Positions 35,608 through 44,916 of a stretch of DNA of 64,000 nt are shown piece after piece. Under the pieces are notes generated by a model. It saw nothing but the letters and a program-made list of their open reading frames with translations. It was not told where the DNA came from and did not search any database. The stretch is taken from positions 1,116,001 through 1,180,000 of the forward strand of contig NZ_AP018448.1 of assembly GCF_030294945.1 (NCBI RefSeq). The letters are read 5' to 3'. Source of the DNA: Streptomyces graminofaciens. GTDB taxonomy: Bacteria; Actinomycetota; Actinomycetes; Streptomycetales; Streptomycetaceae. How positions within the stretch are numbered: the first letter of the stretch is position 1; each line of letters opens with the position of its first letter. The translations under genes were made by a program, and so were the position numbers.

Positions 35608-35754
35608 ACTAAGTACGGAGACGATGGACCGCAAGCGAGCCCTCGCAGCCGGCCGCACTCCGCGACGCGCAATGAACACCCCCGAGCGAGGGGACACCGC
35701 GCCACCCGGCACGGCACCTCGCCGACGAACGGGCAGCCACTGAAGCCTCGAATC

Positions 35755-35780
35755 TATTGAAGTACGATCGAAATACAATA
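35755..35780. promoter_or_regulatory. 26-bp imperfect palindrome centred on CGATCG
   Basis: The arms TATTG and CAATA flank GAAGTA-CGATCG-AAATA. Seven of ten arm pairs match. It lies 57 bp before the TetR GTG and probably overlaps the TetR promoter, suggesting autoregulation. Confidence 0.5.
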
Positions 35781-35836
35781 TGACGAGGGCGCCCGCCAAG
35801 AGCAAGCAGCCCCTCCGACGAGCAAAGGAGCGCGCG

Positions 35837-36439
35837 GTGCGCTACGGGAAAGAGCACAAGCAGGCGACCCGGCAGCGGATCATCGAGGCGGCCGGACGCC
35901 GGTTCAAGCGGGACGGCATCGACGGCTCGGGCATCTCAACCCTCATGACGGCCGCGGGGCTGACCAACGGCGCCTTCTACACCCATTTCACGTCGAAAGA
36001 CGACCTCGTGGCCACCGCGGTCGCCGACCAACTGCAGGCACAGAACGCGAGCATCGTCACGCGGGCGGCACCCGGTCGCGCAGGACTTGAGCAGATCGTG
36101 CGCTGGTACCTTTCCGCCCAGCATCGCGACAGCTCCGACGACGGCTGCCCCTCCGCCGCCCTGCTCGACGAAATCCGGCGCTGCACAGACCCGACCAAGC
36201 AGGCTTACACCGACGGGGTACTGATGGTCATCGACGGCATCGCCGCCCGCCTGGCACCCGACGATCCCCTCTCGGTCCGCACCAAGGCGCTCGGCGCCTA
36301 CGCCATGATGGCCGGGACACTCCAGCTCTCCCGAGCCCTCACCGACCGGCAGCTTGCCGACGAACTGCTCGAACAGGGCATCCACAACGCCTTCGCCCTG
36401 CTGGGCGTGGAAGACGGGCACTCCAGACCCGCGATGTGA
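35837..36439 (+). CDS. TetR family transcriptional regulator
   Basis: 200 residues from the GTG at 35837, preceded by AAAGGAG; an ATG at 35780 in frame would overlap the palindrome. It shares YGKEHKQ-TR-RIIE and the recognition segment GISTLM-x-AAGLTNGAFY-x-HF with the TetR at 32342. The C-terminal domain has QHRDSSDDGCPSAALLDEI, conserved also in 16991 and 32342. Likely targets: hydrolase 34503, the oxidoreductase/hydrolase pair downstream, and the OYE gene, all of which carry related sites. Confidence 0.92.
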   Translation: MRYGKEHKQATRQRIIEAAGRRFKRDGIDGSGISTLMTAAGLTNGAFYTHFTSKDDLVATAVADQLQAQNASIVTRAAPGRAGLEQIVRWYLSAQHRDSSDDGCPSAALLDEIRRCTDPTKQAYTDGVLMVIDGIAARLAPDDPLSVRTKALGAYAMMAGTLQLSRALTDRQLADELLEQGIHNAFALLGVEDGHSRPAM

Positions 36440-36481
36440 CACACCCACACCCTCTTGCGGTCCACCGACCCGACACATAAC

Positions 36482-36495
36482 ATTACGATCATAAT
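36482..36495. promoter_or_regulatory. Operator ATTACGATCATAAT upstream of the quinone oxidoreductase
   Basis: Exact reverse complement of the site before the OYE gene (29729-29742). It lies 108 bp before the oxidoreductase ATG, in the gap behind the TetR gene. Confidence 0.7.
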
Positions 36496-36602
36496 CTCAA
36501 GGGTTGCGGCGTCCGCCCGACACCCAGGGAAACCCTGGATGCCCAGGAATCCCGCGATGCACATCACCCCCGTCCACTTGCGGACGAGATACGGAGACGA
36601 CG

Positions 36603-37607
36603 ATGAGGGCCTTCACGGTAGAGCGCTACGGCGACAAGGCCGGCGTGCGGGCCCGTGAGGTGCCGGACCCGGAGGTGGGCGCGGACGACGTGCTGGTCCG
36701 GATCCATGCCGCGAGCGTCAACCCGCTCGACCGCATGATCCGGGACGGGGAGCTGAAGGCGATCCTGCCGTACCGTCTCCCGGTCGTCCTGGGCAACGAC
36801 CTCGCCGGAATCGTGGTCGAAGTAGGCGCGGCCGTCACGCGCTTCGCGGTGGGCGACGAGGTCTTCGCGCGGCCCGACAAGGACCGGATCGGCACATTCG
36901 CCGAACTCATCGCGGTGCACCAGGACGACGTGGCGATCAAGCCGGCCACGCTGACCATGGAGGAGGCGGCATCCCTTCCCCTGGTCGCCCTGACCTCGTG
37001 GCAGGCGCTGGTCGAACGGGCGAACATCCAGCCGGGCCAGAGAGTCCTCGTCCACGCGGGCTCCGGCGGCCTGGGCACCATCGCCATCCAGCTGGCGAAG
37101 CACTTGGGTGCCCACGTGGCGACGACCACGAGCACGGCCAACGTCGACCTGGTGAAGCGGCTCGGTGCGGACGTTGTCGTCGACTACAAGAAGCAGGCGT
37201 TCGAGACGGTGCTGCACGACTATGACGTCGTCCTGGACTCGCTCGGCGGCGAGACGCTTCTGAAGTCCCTGGACGTGCTCAAGCCCGGCGGACAGGTCAT
37301 CAGTGTCTCGGGCCCTCCTGATGCCGCTTTCGGCAGGGAACTGGGAGCGAATCCGGTCATCCGGCTGGTGATGTCCGCGCTGAGTTCCCGGATCCGGCGA
37401 CGCGCCCGGCGGCGGAACGTGACGTACTCGTTCCTGTTCATGAAGGCCAGCGGGGACCAGCTGCGCAAGCTCACTCCGCTCATCGAGGCCGGCAGGATCC
37501 GGCCCGTCGTCGACACCGTGTTCTCGTTCGAGTCGGCCCCAGAAGCGCTTGAGTACCTCGAGACAGGGCGCGCGAAGGCAGGCAAGGTCGTCCTCAACAT
37601 GATGTGA
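36603..37607 (+). CDS. Zn-independent NADP-dependent quinone oxidoreductase (MDR family)
   Basis: 334 residues from the ATG at 36603. GroES-like domain with AASVNPLDRMIRDGELKAIL and VVLGNDLAGIVVEVG, Rossmann motif HAGSGGLGTIAIQLAKHLG; no zinc-binding cysteines. It is the third paralogue of this enzyme in the window. It is followed 103 bp later by a DNWDP hydrolase, the same gene pair as at 24148/23215. It should reduce quinones or conjugated carbonyls with NADPH. Confidence 0.9.
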   Translation: MRAFTVERYGDKAGVRAREVPDPEVGADDVLVRIHAASVNPLDRMIRDGELKAILPYRLPVVLGNDLAGIVVEVGAAVTRFAVGDEVFARPDKDRIGTFAELIAVHQDDVAIKPATLTMEEAASLPLVALTSWQALVERANIQPGQRVLVHAGSGGLGTIAIQLAKHLGAHVATTTSTANVDLVKRLGADVVVDYKKQAFETVLHDYDVVLDSLGGETLLKSLDVLKPGGQVISVSGPPDAAFGRELGANPVIRLVMSALSSRIRRRARRRNVTYSFLFMKASGDQLRKLTPLIEAGRIRPVVDTVFSFESAPEALEYLETGRAKAGKVVLNMM

Positions 37608-37710
37608 GGGAACAGTCCTGCCGACCGGTCGCGGCGCTCCGCGGGCGCCGGCACGACACCACCCGCGGCAACGAGAAGTGCCCTGAAACTCGCCACAGAA
37701 GGACCTGGAC

Positions 37711-38580
37711 ATGAACACACCGCGGAATTCACCGCCCTCCTCGCCGTCGCCGTACCAGAACGCGCCGACCTGCTCCGTGTCCGTCCGCGGCGAGGACTTC
37801 GCCTACCGGGAACTCGGCCCCGAGGACGGCGTACCGCTGATCCTCCTGATTCACCTGGCCGGGGTCCTGGACAACTGGGACCCGCGCGTCGTCGACGGAC
37901 TCGCCGCACGACGCCGGGTCATCGCCTTCGACAACCGCGGGGTGGGCGGATCGAGCGGCTCCACGCCGGACACGATCGAGGCGATGGCCCGCGACGCGGT
38001 GCTGTTCATCCGAGCCCTCGGGTTCGACCAGGTCGATCTGCTCGGCCTGTCGATGGGCGGCTTCATCGCACAGGTCATCGCGGAACAAGAACCTCACCTC
38101 ATCCGCAAGGTCATCCTGGCGGGCACAGGCCCCGCCGGTGGCCCCGGCATCGACAAGGTCCCGGCGCTCACCCTCCAGGCCACGCTCAAGGGCGCCCTGA
38201 CCCGCCAGGATCCCAAGCTCTCCCTCTTCTTCACCGAAACCGAGGGCGGTCGGCGGGCGGGACGGGCCTTCCTGGAACGGCTGAAGGAGCGTACGCACCA
38301 CCGCGACAAGGACATCTCGTTGCCGGCGTTCCGAGCCCAGCTGAAGGCCATCAGACAATGGGGCCGCCAGGCGCAGTCGGACCTGTCGGAGATTCGCCAA
38401 CCGGTGCTCGTGGCAAACGGCGAGAACGACCGCATGGTGCCCAGCCACAACACACTCGACCTGGCCGCCCGCCTGCCCCACAGCGAACTCGTCCCGCTCT
38501 ACCCCGATGCCGGGCACGCGGGGATCTTCCAGTACCACGATGAATTCGTGGCACGGGCACTCGAATTCCTTGGGTCCTGA
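37711..38580 (+). CDS. Alpha/beta hydrolase of the DNWDP subfamily
   Basis: 289 residues. Ser114 in LGLSMGGF, His in DAGHAGIFQYH; oxyanion loop LIHLAGVLDNWDP and strand IAFDNRGVGGSSG. The first 20 residues are Pro/Ser-rich and not a signal peptide. Very similar to the hydrolase at 23215 and the pseudogene at 33023. It is the partner gene of the quinone oxidoreductase at 36603, probably on one transcript. Confidence 0.9.
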   Translation: MNTPRNSPPSSPSPYQNAPTCSVSVRGEDFAYRELGPEDGVPLILLIHLAGVLDNWDPRVVDGLAARRRVIAFDNRGVGGSSGSTPDTIEAMARDAVLFIRALGFDQVDLLGLSMGGFIAQVIAEQEPHLIRKVILAGTGPAGGPGIDKVPALTLQATLKGALTRQDPKLSLFFTETEGGRRAGRAFLERLKERTHHRDKDISLPAFRAQLKAIRQWGRQAQSDLSEIRQPVLVANGENDRMVPSHNTLDLAARLPHSELVPLYPDAGHAGIFQYHDEFVARALEFLGS

Positions 38581-38706
38581 ACCCGAGCCAAGCCACGCTG
38601 CCCGCACCTTCACGCTCGCACAACGCCCTTGGAAACGTCAGCTCGGCCGTCACCGTTCGCCGGCCCTGGCCGTGGAAGGCGGCCCCACCCTGCTCAGCCG
38701 TGCCTG

Positions 38707-39400
38707 AGTGCGGCCCTGTACGTCATCGGTCGGCCCGCGCGACGAAAGGGCGTCCAAGCAAACAGTCGCGCTGGGTTGGCGCACAGTATCCGCAGGGCTT
38801 CGGTGGGGCCGAGTTCCGCCGTGAGCCAGGTCGGGGTGTGCTGTAGACACGGCCATTTGCCCATGCCGGGTCCACGGCCGGTCGCTCCCTCACAGCATCC
38901 GCTCATCGCCTCCGGCGCTCAGCAGGCCACGCACCATCGCAGTGGCCGCCTGCGGCGCCGAACGGCAAGGCACGGCCGCCTTCCTTCGCCCACACGTGCT
39001 GTCCGGCCAGCAGGCGGGAGAGCGCAGCGGATCCGGGGTAGGACAGAGACAAGGCCGCCGGCAGCCCCCGATGATCGACAACCACCGCGCCGGGCCAGCG
39101 GAGCAGCCAGGGTTCCAGCTCCTCCCACTGGCGTTGCTGTGCCTGGACTTCCAAGTGGAGTCCAAGGGCGGCGAGTTCGTGCACCGGTCGCCGCCAGAGC
39201 CGATCTCCCAGCGGGGGCACCGGGCCGCTGATCAGGTTGAGGCGGATCCCGCACGCACCCGTCTCCACGAGCCGGTCGAGCTCTTCCCCCCGACGTCCGG
39301 GGTCTATGACGGCCACGCCGCGGAGGGGGCCCCGGCGCCTTGCCGAGGGCCTGGAGCAGGTAGGAGTTGTCCGTGCCGAGGCATGTTCACGGGAAGGGCC
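38707..39400 (-). pseudogene. Amidohydrolase remnant (2-pyrone-dicarboxylate-hydrolase-like)
   Basis: Segments of one protein are spread over several minus-strand frames: TDNSYLLQALGKAPG, GVAVIDPGRRGEELDRLVET, GACGIRLNLISGPVPPLGDR, PWLLRWPGAVVVDHRGLPAA, and the C-terminal PTWLTAELGPTEALRILCAN followed by PARLF. This order matches metal-dependent amidohydrolases of the TIM-barrel superfamily. Multiple frameshifts and missing catalytic segments show it is decayed. It begins the degenerate region behind the last hydrolase. Confidence 0.7.
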
Positions 39401-39547
39401 CACGGCATCGCCGTCGTCGCCGTGCTCCCCGAGACCCTCGCACAGGAAACTCGATACCCCCGCACTCCCCACGGACGAAGCTACCGCCCCGCCGGTCGCC
39501 TCCGCTCACTGAACCACTCCGTCCGAGGCGGCTGGAATAAGGTCGAT

Positions 39548-39900
39548 CCACGCAGTCGAACTGCTCCGCCACCTGTTCGTCGGTCCTGCCCGACAGAGCC
39601 GCGCCGATCGCCGCCGCCATGGGAATGAGCAGCTCCCCAGAGAGAGCCGCGGCCTGCTTCTCCTTCAGCGCCATCTCAGGGCCTAGGTCGCGGCACCCCC
39701 CGTCAGCGAAGAGAATCCCCTCAAACTGGTGCTCCAAGAGGAGGTGCGACATCTCATGAGCGACATTCGATCTGCGCCGTTGAAGCGTGTGCGCGGAGTT
39801 CTCCACGATGAACGGTGCCGTCCCTACCGGCACCAGGGCGGCTGACCACGCCTCAGGTCGCCTCGACGTGAAGTAGTCCAACGCCTCGGGCAGGCATCCG
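39548..39900 (-). pseudogene. ImmA/IrrE-type metallopeptidase fragment
   Basis: The minus strand reads AWSAALVPVGTAPFIVENSA, RRRSNVAHEMSHLLLEHQFE, and KEKQAAALSGELLIPMAAAI. The HE-x2-H zinc motif is intact as HEMSH, and the trailing helix ELLIP is typical of ImmA/IrrE peptidases. No proper start or N-terminal HTH is found, and the C-terminus runs into noncoding frame. Such peptidases normally cleave phage-type repressors; here it is a remnant. Confidence 0.65.
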
Positions 39901-39927
39901 CCGTCGACGACGTCGTTCATCGGCTGC

Positions 39928-40215
39928 ATGTGGTGCAACGGCCTCATCGACCCGACCGAACTCGCCATCGAGATGCACCCCGAGACCGAGCGCGAGCAAG
40001 CCCGGTACATCCCCGGTGTACCCGTGCCCAGCGTGATGCCCTTGAACACACTCGCCACCGGCAGGCCGTGACCCAATTCCTGCTCGCGTCCGCCGGCCTG
40101 CACGAGAACGACAACGATCTGGGATCAGTCATCCACCGCCCTCGAGTCCGCGAACGGCATCTCCAAGATCCCCGCCAGAACGGCGGCTGCCGATGGTGTA
40201 CGCCCACGGGCAACC
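39928..40215 (+). pseudogene. ThiF/E1-like adenylyltransferase C-terminal remnant
   Basis: From 39928 the frame reads MWCNGLIDPTELAIEMHPET, EREQARYIPGVPVPSVMPLN, TLATG, then shifts by one to QAVTQFLLASAGLHENDNDL and later CRWCTPTGNL. The CxxC-like ends and PSV-x-x-LN-x-LA helix match the C-terminal part of prokaryotic E1-like ThiF proteins. The catalytic ATP-binding half is gone. It overlaps nothing functional and neighbours the ImmA/IrrE remnant on the other strand. Confidence 0.55.
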
Positions 40216-40386
40216 TCGGACGCGGCGCCAGCGGAGAACTCTCAGCCTGGCAGGCGGTAAGTTCTCGATCTTGAGTTGGAGCCGCCATCGCCGCGAAGTC
40301 GCAGTCGACGGCGTTTCCAGTGCTCGCGGCGAAGTGCCAACTGCCGCATCACGGCTCGACCGTCATCCTGATCCCACAGAATCACG

Positions 40387-40461
40387 GTGCCAACTATCCT
40401 CGTCATGTGACAACTAGGGTCTGTGGTCACAATCAGTGTGACCGGGCTCGCTAGTTGGCAC
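40387..40461. repeat. Transposon-end-like repeat cluster (left)
   Basis: GTGCCAACTA (40387-40396), GTGACAACTA (40407-40416) and GTCACAATCAG (40426-40436) occur with steps of 20 and 19 bp. Immediately after comes TGTGAC-N9-TAGTTGGCAC (40437-40461), which is the same end in the opposite orientation. The first three repeat with identical spacing at 48585-48634. I read this as the right end of one element abutting the left end of another. Confidence 0.65.
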
Positions 40462-40539
40462 CAGGCCACGTTCACGACCTGCACTGATGCCAAGTAGCTT
40501 CAACAGCCGGAGCCGCAGAATCAGCGAAACAGTTGGCAC

Positions 40540-41329
40540 TTTGGTACAGCAGTCATGAGGCGTGTGTCGCCATAGGGGGGCCAGAAATCTTTGGCGGAGG
40601 CAGCCTTGATATGAACGCGGCAGCCACATCGCCGTGTTCCTGCGAGGCGAGAAGCTGTGCTGGACGGCGAGCCGAACCGCTCGCGCCAGTATGCGCCGGT
40701 CAGTCCATGGCGGAAGGAACAACCTCCCGCTCCCGCTTGAGCTACCCGCCGAGCTCCCATGAGACGGCTGGGGACAACCGACCATCGGCAGTCGCGTCAT
40801 CGATGCCCGGCCTCAAGTAGAACGCCTTTAGATCGCCCGTACGAATTCAGCTGCGGTTGCCAGCTCTGCCGAGGGCGCTGCCAAGTGCACTAGTGGGGCG
40901 GCCAGTTCGGCGTGAAGGGGCACCCTAACCGAAAGTCATCGGATAACAACGCGTAATCCCCGGGCAACTCCTCCCAGCATCCCAGCTGAGCCCGCCGTGG
41001 CCTCGCGGTCGTCTTCCTCACCGACGTCCCCGACGAAGCCCTGCCCAACGCCTACGACTGGTTCGCGTCAGGCACCGTGCACCCTTGACCCCGAGGAAGG
41101 GTGCGAGAGCCTCGACGGGTCACCCTCGACTTGGGGACTCCCCAACGGGCTCCGCGCCCCGCGTCGTTGCTCCTGCTGCGATCGCCGAACTAGTTTCCCA
41201 CAACGCGGGCACGGCAGCGGAACGAGTTCGGGAATGTGGCACGCCCGCAGGTTCTCGACGTTGAATCCACAACTCCGCGTCCGGGAGCTGGCGTTATGTT
41301 ATGTGCACCAACCTTGCATTGATCACTCA
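40540..41329. other. Gene-free degenerate stretch
   Basis: About 790 bp with AT-richer composition than the neighbours and no gene I can support. A further AGTTGGCAC copy lies just before it at 40531-40539. A short frame near 40993 (VVFLTDVPDEALPNAYDWFA) looks like the tail of a lost protein. Confidence 0.4.
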
Positions 41330-41521
41330 CTACCTTTCGTCGCCTGAGTCCTCAGCGAGATGTCCGTGGAGCCGATACACCATTTCGTCGGGGTGGCGGG
41401 TCACCCGGGCCAGCCGCCAGGCCGCGTCGTAGGACATACGGCCGCTTTCTTGAGCACGAAGCCGCAGGGCCAGAAGGCTGGTTGCCGGGTCGAGCAGCCA
41501 GCGCAGGGCGGTTAGCTTCAT
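41330..41521 (-). CDS. Small hypothetical protein
   Basis: 63 residues from an ATG at 41521: a hydrophobic start (MKLTALRWLLDPATSLLALR) followed by a charged part with MSYDAAWRLARVTRHPDEMV. I recognise no family. Codon bias is weakly coding-like. It sits in decayed DNA, so it may be a fragment or a chance frame. Confidence 0.3.
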   Translation of the reverse strand: MKLTALRWLLDPATSLLALRLRAQESGRMSYDAAWRLARVTRHPDEMVYRLHGHLAEDSGDER

Positions 41522-41609
41522 CGGGCCGTGCCCGCCTCGGCGATGGGGCGCGACTCTGCGCCATCATCGCGGACGCTCTCGGTCGAATCATCCGCTGACG
41601 GCTCGCCCA

Positions 41610-42503
41610 GTGCTGGCCAGGCGAGCGCGTCGTTCCATCCCATCTGGTCCTGGCCACGAAGTGCTTGATGGTGGCCGCCACTCCGCCGGACTGCACGCCC
41701 CGCACCAGGAAAGGGATCGGCCGGGGAACCTCTCAGGCGTCGGCATCGGCCTTCCAGGCCCCGTCCAGCACACCACGGGACAGCCCGTAAAGCCTCCGAT
41801 CATGCCCGGCTGGGACGGTTTCGACGTCGTCGGCTTCGTCCAGGGTTCCCTGCCTACGCGGGTGGTCCTGGTGGACAACGACGTGAACATCATGGCCGTC
41901 GGAGAGCGGTGGTTCTGGCCCGATGTCGACGACCTCCTGTTCATCAAGGTTGCCACCGGCATCGGCTCCGGGGTCATCAGCAGTGGCCGGCTCCAACGCG
42001 GAGCCGACGGCACCGCGGGCGACATCGGACATGTTCGTTCGGCCCGCGGTCAGGACATCGTGTGCCGCTGCGGCAATACGGGGTGCCTTGAAGCCATCGC
42101 GTCCGGAGCCGCCGTCGCACGGTTCCTCAGTGCCCAAGGACTGGAGACCGAGCGCGCGGTCGACGTCATCACGCTCGCCGGGAGCGGTGAGATCGCTGTG
42201 ATCCAGGCCCTGCGGCAGGCCGGGCGCGACATCGGCGAGGTCCTCGCCACGTGCGTCAACCTGCTCAATCCGAGGGTGGTCGTGATCGGCGGCGCGATGG
42301 CCGCGGTCGGTGAGCACCTCGCGGCGGGCGTACGCGAGGTCGTCTACCAGCGCTCGCCTCCGCTTGCGACCACCAACCTCCGGATCTCCCTTTCGCGCGC
42401 CGGCGAGCGTGCCGCGATCATGGGTGCGAGCCAACTCGTCTGTCAGCACATCCTCTCTCCGGAGGGGATCGAAGCCGAACTCGCCGACGCCGACGCCGGA
42501 TGA
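41610..42503 (+). pseudogene. ROK family protein, N-terminally truncated
   Basis: The ROK domain is present from about 41690: GVGIGLPGPVQHTTGQPVKP, LVDNDVNIMAVGE, and the zinc signature CRCGNTGCLEAIASG, ending VVVIGGAMAAVGEHL. The N-terminal winged helix and the first phosphate-binding DxGGT loop of ROK repressors/kinases are missing. The preceding sequence (EVLDGGRHSAGLHAPHQERD) does not fit, and no good start exists. Known role of the family: sugar-responsive repressor or sugar kinase. Likely inactive. Confidence 0.7.
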
Positions 42504-42942
42504 TCCCTGCTCGGCGCTCTGTCCACGATCAGGGCCATGACGGCTTCGTCGCGCTGCCCGCACGACCGCGGACCTGTGTGACCGGCATCCGACAGAAAGG
42601 AGGCCTGCCCCACCAAGTGGACGCCTCCGGTGCGCCGGAGACAGCCGAACCCAAGCCGCCCTGCCACCGCGTCCCCTGAAGCGACCCGGGGCCCTTCTGC
42701 CGCTACGGTGCCCGCCCACCGGGCCGGCCGTTCCTGGCCATGTCGCCGACTGCGACCACCGCGAGGCTCGCCCCTCTCCCCGCGAACAGCCCCACCCTCG
42801 ACGCCGTCTCGTGACCCTGCCGCCGGCGGGTCACGGGGAAGACGGTTCTCTCTCGTCACCCCTTCCGTGGCTGCTGTCTGCTCTGGCCGAGCTCCGTCCG
42901 TTCCCTGATCCCCCGCAACACGCGCAAGGAGTCACCACGAGC
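42504..42942. other. Intergenic region upstream of the MFS gene
   Basis: About 440 bp. A 6-bp hairpin CTCCGG-TGCG-CCGGAG at 42625-42640 may end ROK-remnant transcription. AAGGAG at 42926-42931 is the ribosome binding site of the transporter. No operator or other gene was seen. Confidence 0.45.
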
Positions 42943-44199
42943 ATGCCTTCCGCACCCGAGGCCCCCTCCGCCAAACTGCCCTTTGTCGTCTGGGCGCTCG
43001 CCGCAGGCACCTTCCTGATGGGGACCACCGAGTTCGTCATCGCCGGCCTGCTGCCGGAGATGGCCCATGACCTCGGAGTCAGCGTCCCCCACGTCGGCCT
43101 GCTGATCACGGCCTTCGCCATCGGCATGATCACCGGCGGGCCGACCATGGCCATGGCCACCCTGCGCCTGCCCCAGCGCCAGACCCTGATCCTTGCCCTG
43201 GTCGTCTTCAGCCTCGGCCACGTCGTCGCGGCCGCCAGCACGTCCTTCACGGTCGTGCTCATAGCCCGCGTCGTCACCGTTCTGGCCACCGGAGCGTTCT
43301 GGGCCGTCGGATTCGTCGTCGCCACCGCCGCCGCAGGCCCCTCCCACTCCACCCGCGCCGTGGGTGTCATGATGGGCGGCCTGACCCTCGCCAACGTCAT
43401 CGGTGTCCCGATCGGCTCCTTCGCCGGCCAGATCACCGGCTGGCGCGGCCCCTTCTGGGCACTCGCCGCCCTTTCGGCGCTCGCCGCCGCCTCCGTCGGT
43501 CGTTTCATCCCCCGAGTCGAGCAGTCGACCGAGGTGTCCTTGCGCGCCGAGGTCGGTGCGCTACGGCAGGGCCGGCTGTGGCTGGCGCTCACCGCCGCGA
43601 TGCTGATCATGGGCGGCGTCCTCGCGACCTACACCTACGTCACCCCGTTGCTGACTGACCGCGCCGGCGTCCCGGACGGTGCCGTCCCGTTGGTCCTGGT
43701 CGCCTTCGGGGTCGGAGCGCTGGGCGGCATCACCATGGGCGGCCGTCTGGGCGACCGTCGTCCGATGACCACGTCCCTCACAGCGGCGGCGGCCACGGCC
43801 CTGGTCCTGTTCCTGCTGATTCCCCTGTCGGTCAATCCCTTCGCGGCCGCCGGCCTGGTCTTCCTCATGGCCCTGACCGGGTTCACCGTCAATCCGGTGA
43901 TCACCTCGCTCGCCGTCCGCTTCGCAGGCGACGCGCCCACCCTGACGTCGGCACTCACCACCTCCGCCTACAACACGGGCATCGCCGCCGGAGCGGCCAT
44001 CGCCGGCAGGGCCTTGGACTCCTCCCTCGGCCTCACCGGACCACCCTTGGTGGGCGCCGTCATCACGGCCCTCACCATCCTTCCGCTCCTGGCCCTCGCC
44101 GCCGGCGGCACAGCCACTTCGCGTGGATCGTCGACCAGCGCATCAGCCCCGCCCCGCACGCGAGAAGAGGACCCCGCCCAGGCGCCGTCCCAGCACTGA
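42943..44199 (+). CDS. MFS transporter, drug:H+ antiporter type (Cmx/AraJ-like)
   Basis: 418 residues from the ATG at 42943 (AAGGAG 11 nt upstream); an upstream in-frame start adds a non-membrane stretch. About twelve hydrophobic segments are evident. The first helix region contains MGTTEFVIAGLLPEMAHDLG, the signature of chloramphenicol/arabinose-efflux type MFS exporters, and GGRLGDRRPM follows the sixth helix. It should export small molecules at the membrane using the proton gradient. It is followed 51 bp later by an SDR gene. Confidence 0.9.
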   Translation: MPSAPEAPSAKLPFVVWALAAGTFLMGTTEFVIAGLLPEMAHDLGVSVPHVGLLITAFAIGMITGGPTMAMATLRLPQRQTLILALVVFSLGHVVAAASTSFTVVLIARVVTVLATGAFWAVGFVVATAAAGPSHSTRAVGVMMGGLTLANVIGVPIGSFAGQITGWRGPFWALAALSALAAASVGRFIPRVEQSTEVSLRAEVGALRQGRLWLALTAAMLIMGGVLATYTYVTPLLTDRAGVPDGAVPLVLVAFGVGALGGITMGGRLGDRRPMTTSLTAAAATALVLFLLIPLSVNPFAAAGLVFLMALTGFTVNPVITSLAVRFAGDAPTLTSALTTSAYNTGIAAGAAIAGRALDSSLGLTGPPLVGAVITALTILPLLALAAGGTATSRGSSTSASAPPRTREEDPAQAPSQH

Positions 44200-44250
44200 C
44201 GTAAACCCGGCCCCTCATCCGTCACTCGGTTTTCGACAGGAGAACACCGC

Positions 44251-44916
44251 ATGAACCCCACCTACGACTTCACCGGACAGGTCGCCCTCGTCACCGGAGC
44301 CGCCTCCGGCATGGGCCTGGCTGCCGCCCGCGCCTTCGCCGAGGCCGGAGCCGCCGTCGCCCTCACCGACATTGACGCCGCCGCCCTGAACACGGCGGTC
44401 AAGGAGCTCACCGATGCCGGCCACCGAGCACTCGCCCTGACCTGTGACGTCAGCGACGAGGAGCAGGTCGCCGCCGCGGTCGACCGCGTCAACGCCATCA
44501 ACCTCCGCGGCGTGTGGGCCTGCATGAAGCACGAGCTGCGGCACATGCGTGCCCAGGGCAGCGGCGCCATCGTCAACTGCTCCTCGCTCGGCGGCCTGGT
44601 CGGCCTGCCCGGCCGCGCTTCCTACCATGCCTCCAAGCACGGCGTGATCGGGCTGACGACCAGCGCGGCCCTCGAATACGCCCCGCGCGGCATCCGGATC
44701 AACGCGGTCTGCCCCGGCACCATCGACACCCCGATGGTCCGCGACATGATCACCAAGGGTGAGCTCGACCGCGCCGAGGCCGAAGCCAACCAGCCCATCA
44801 ACCGGCTCGGCACCGCCGAGGAGATCGCGCAGGCCGTCCTGTGGCTGTGCAGCCCCGGAGCCGGCTTCGTCGTCGGCGTCGCCCTCCCCGTCGACGGCGG
44901 CTACGTCGCCCGATAG
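44251..44916 (+). CDS. SDR family oxidoreductase with an internal deletion
   Basis: 221 residues, about 30 shorter than classical SDRs. TGAASGMG (15-22) and Y125-x3-K129 are present and the C-terminus (PVDGGYVAR) is normal. However, the sequence jumps from EQVAAAVDR (residue 79) directly to VNAINLRGVW. The strand that should carry NNAG, and the loop after it, are missing in frame. The join is at a DR-V repeat, as expected of recombination between short repeats. Without NNAG the active-site scaffold is likely lost; it is annotated as CDS because the frame is intact. Confidence 0.75.
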   Translation: MNPTYDFTGQVALVTGAASGMGLAAARAFAEAGAAVALTDIDAAALNTAVKELTDAGHRALALTCDVSDEEQVAAAVDRVNAINLRGVWACMKHELRHMRAQGSGAIVNCSSLGGLVGLPGRASYHASKHGVIGLTTSAALEYAPRGIRINAVCPGTIDTPMVRDMITKGELDRAEAEANQPINRLGTAEEIAQAVLWLCSPGAGFVVGVALPVDGGYVAR

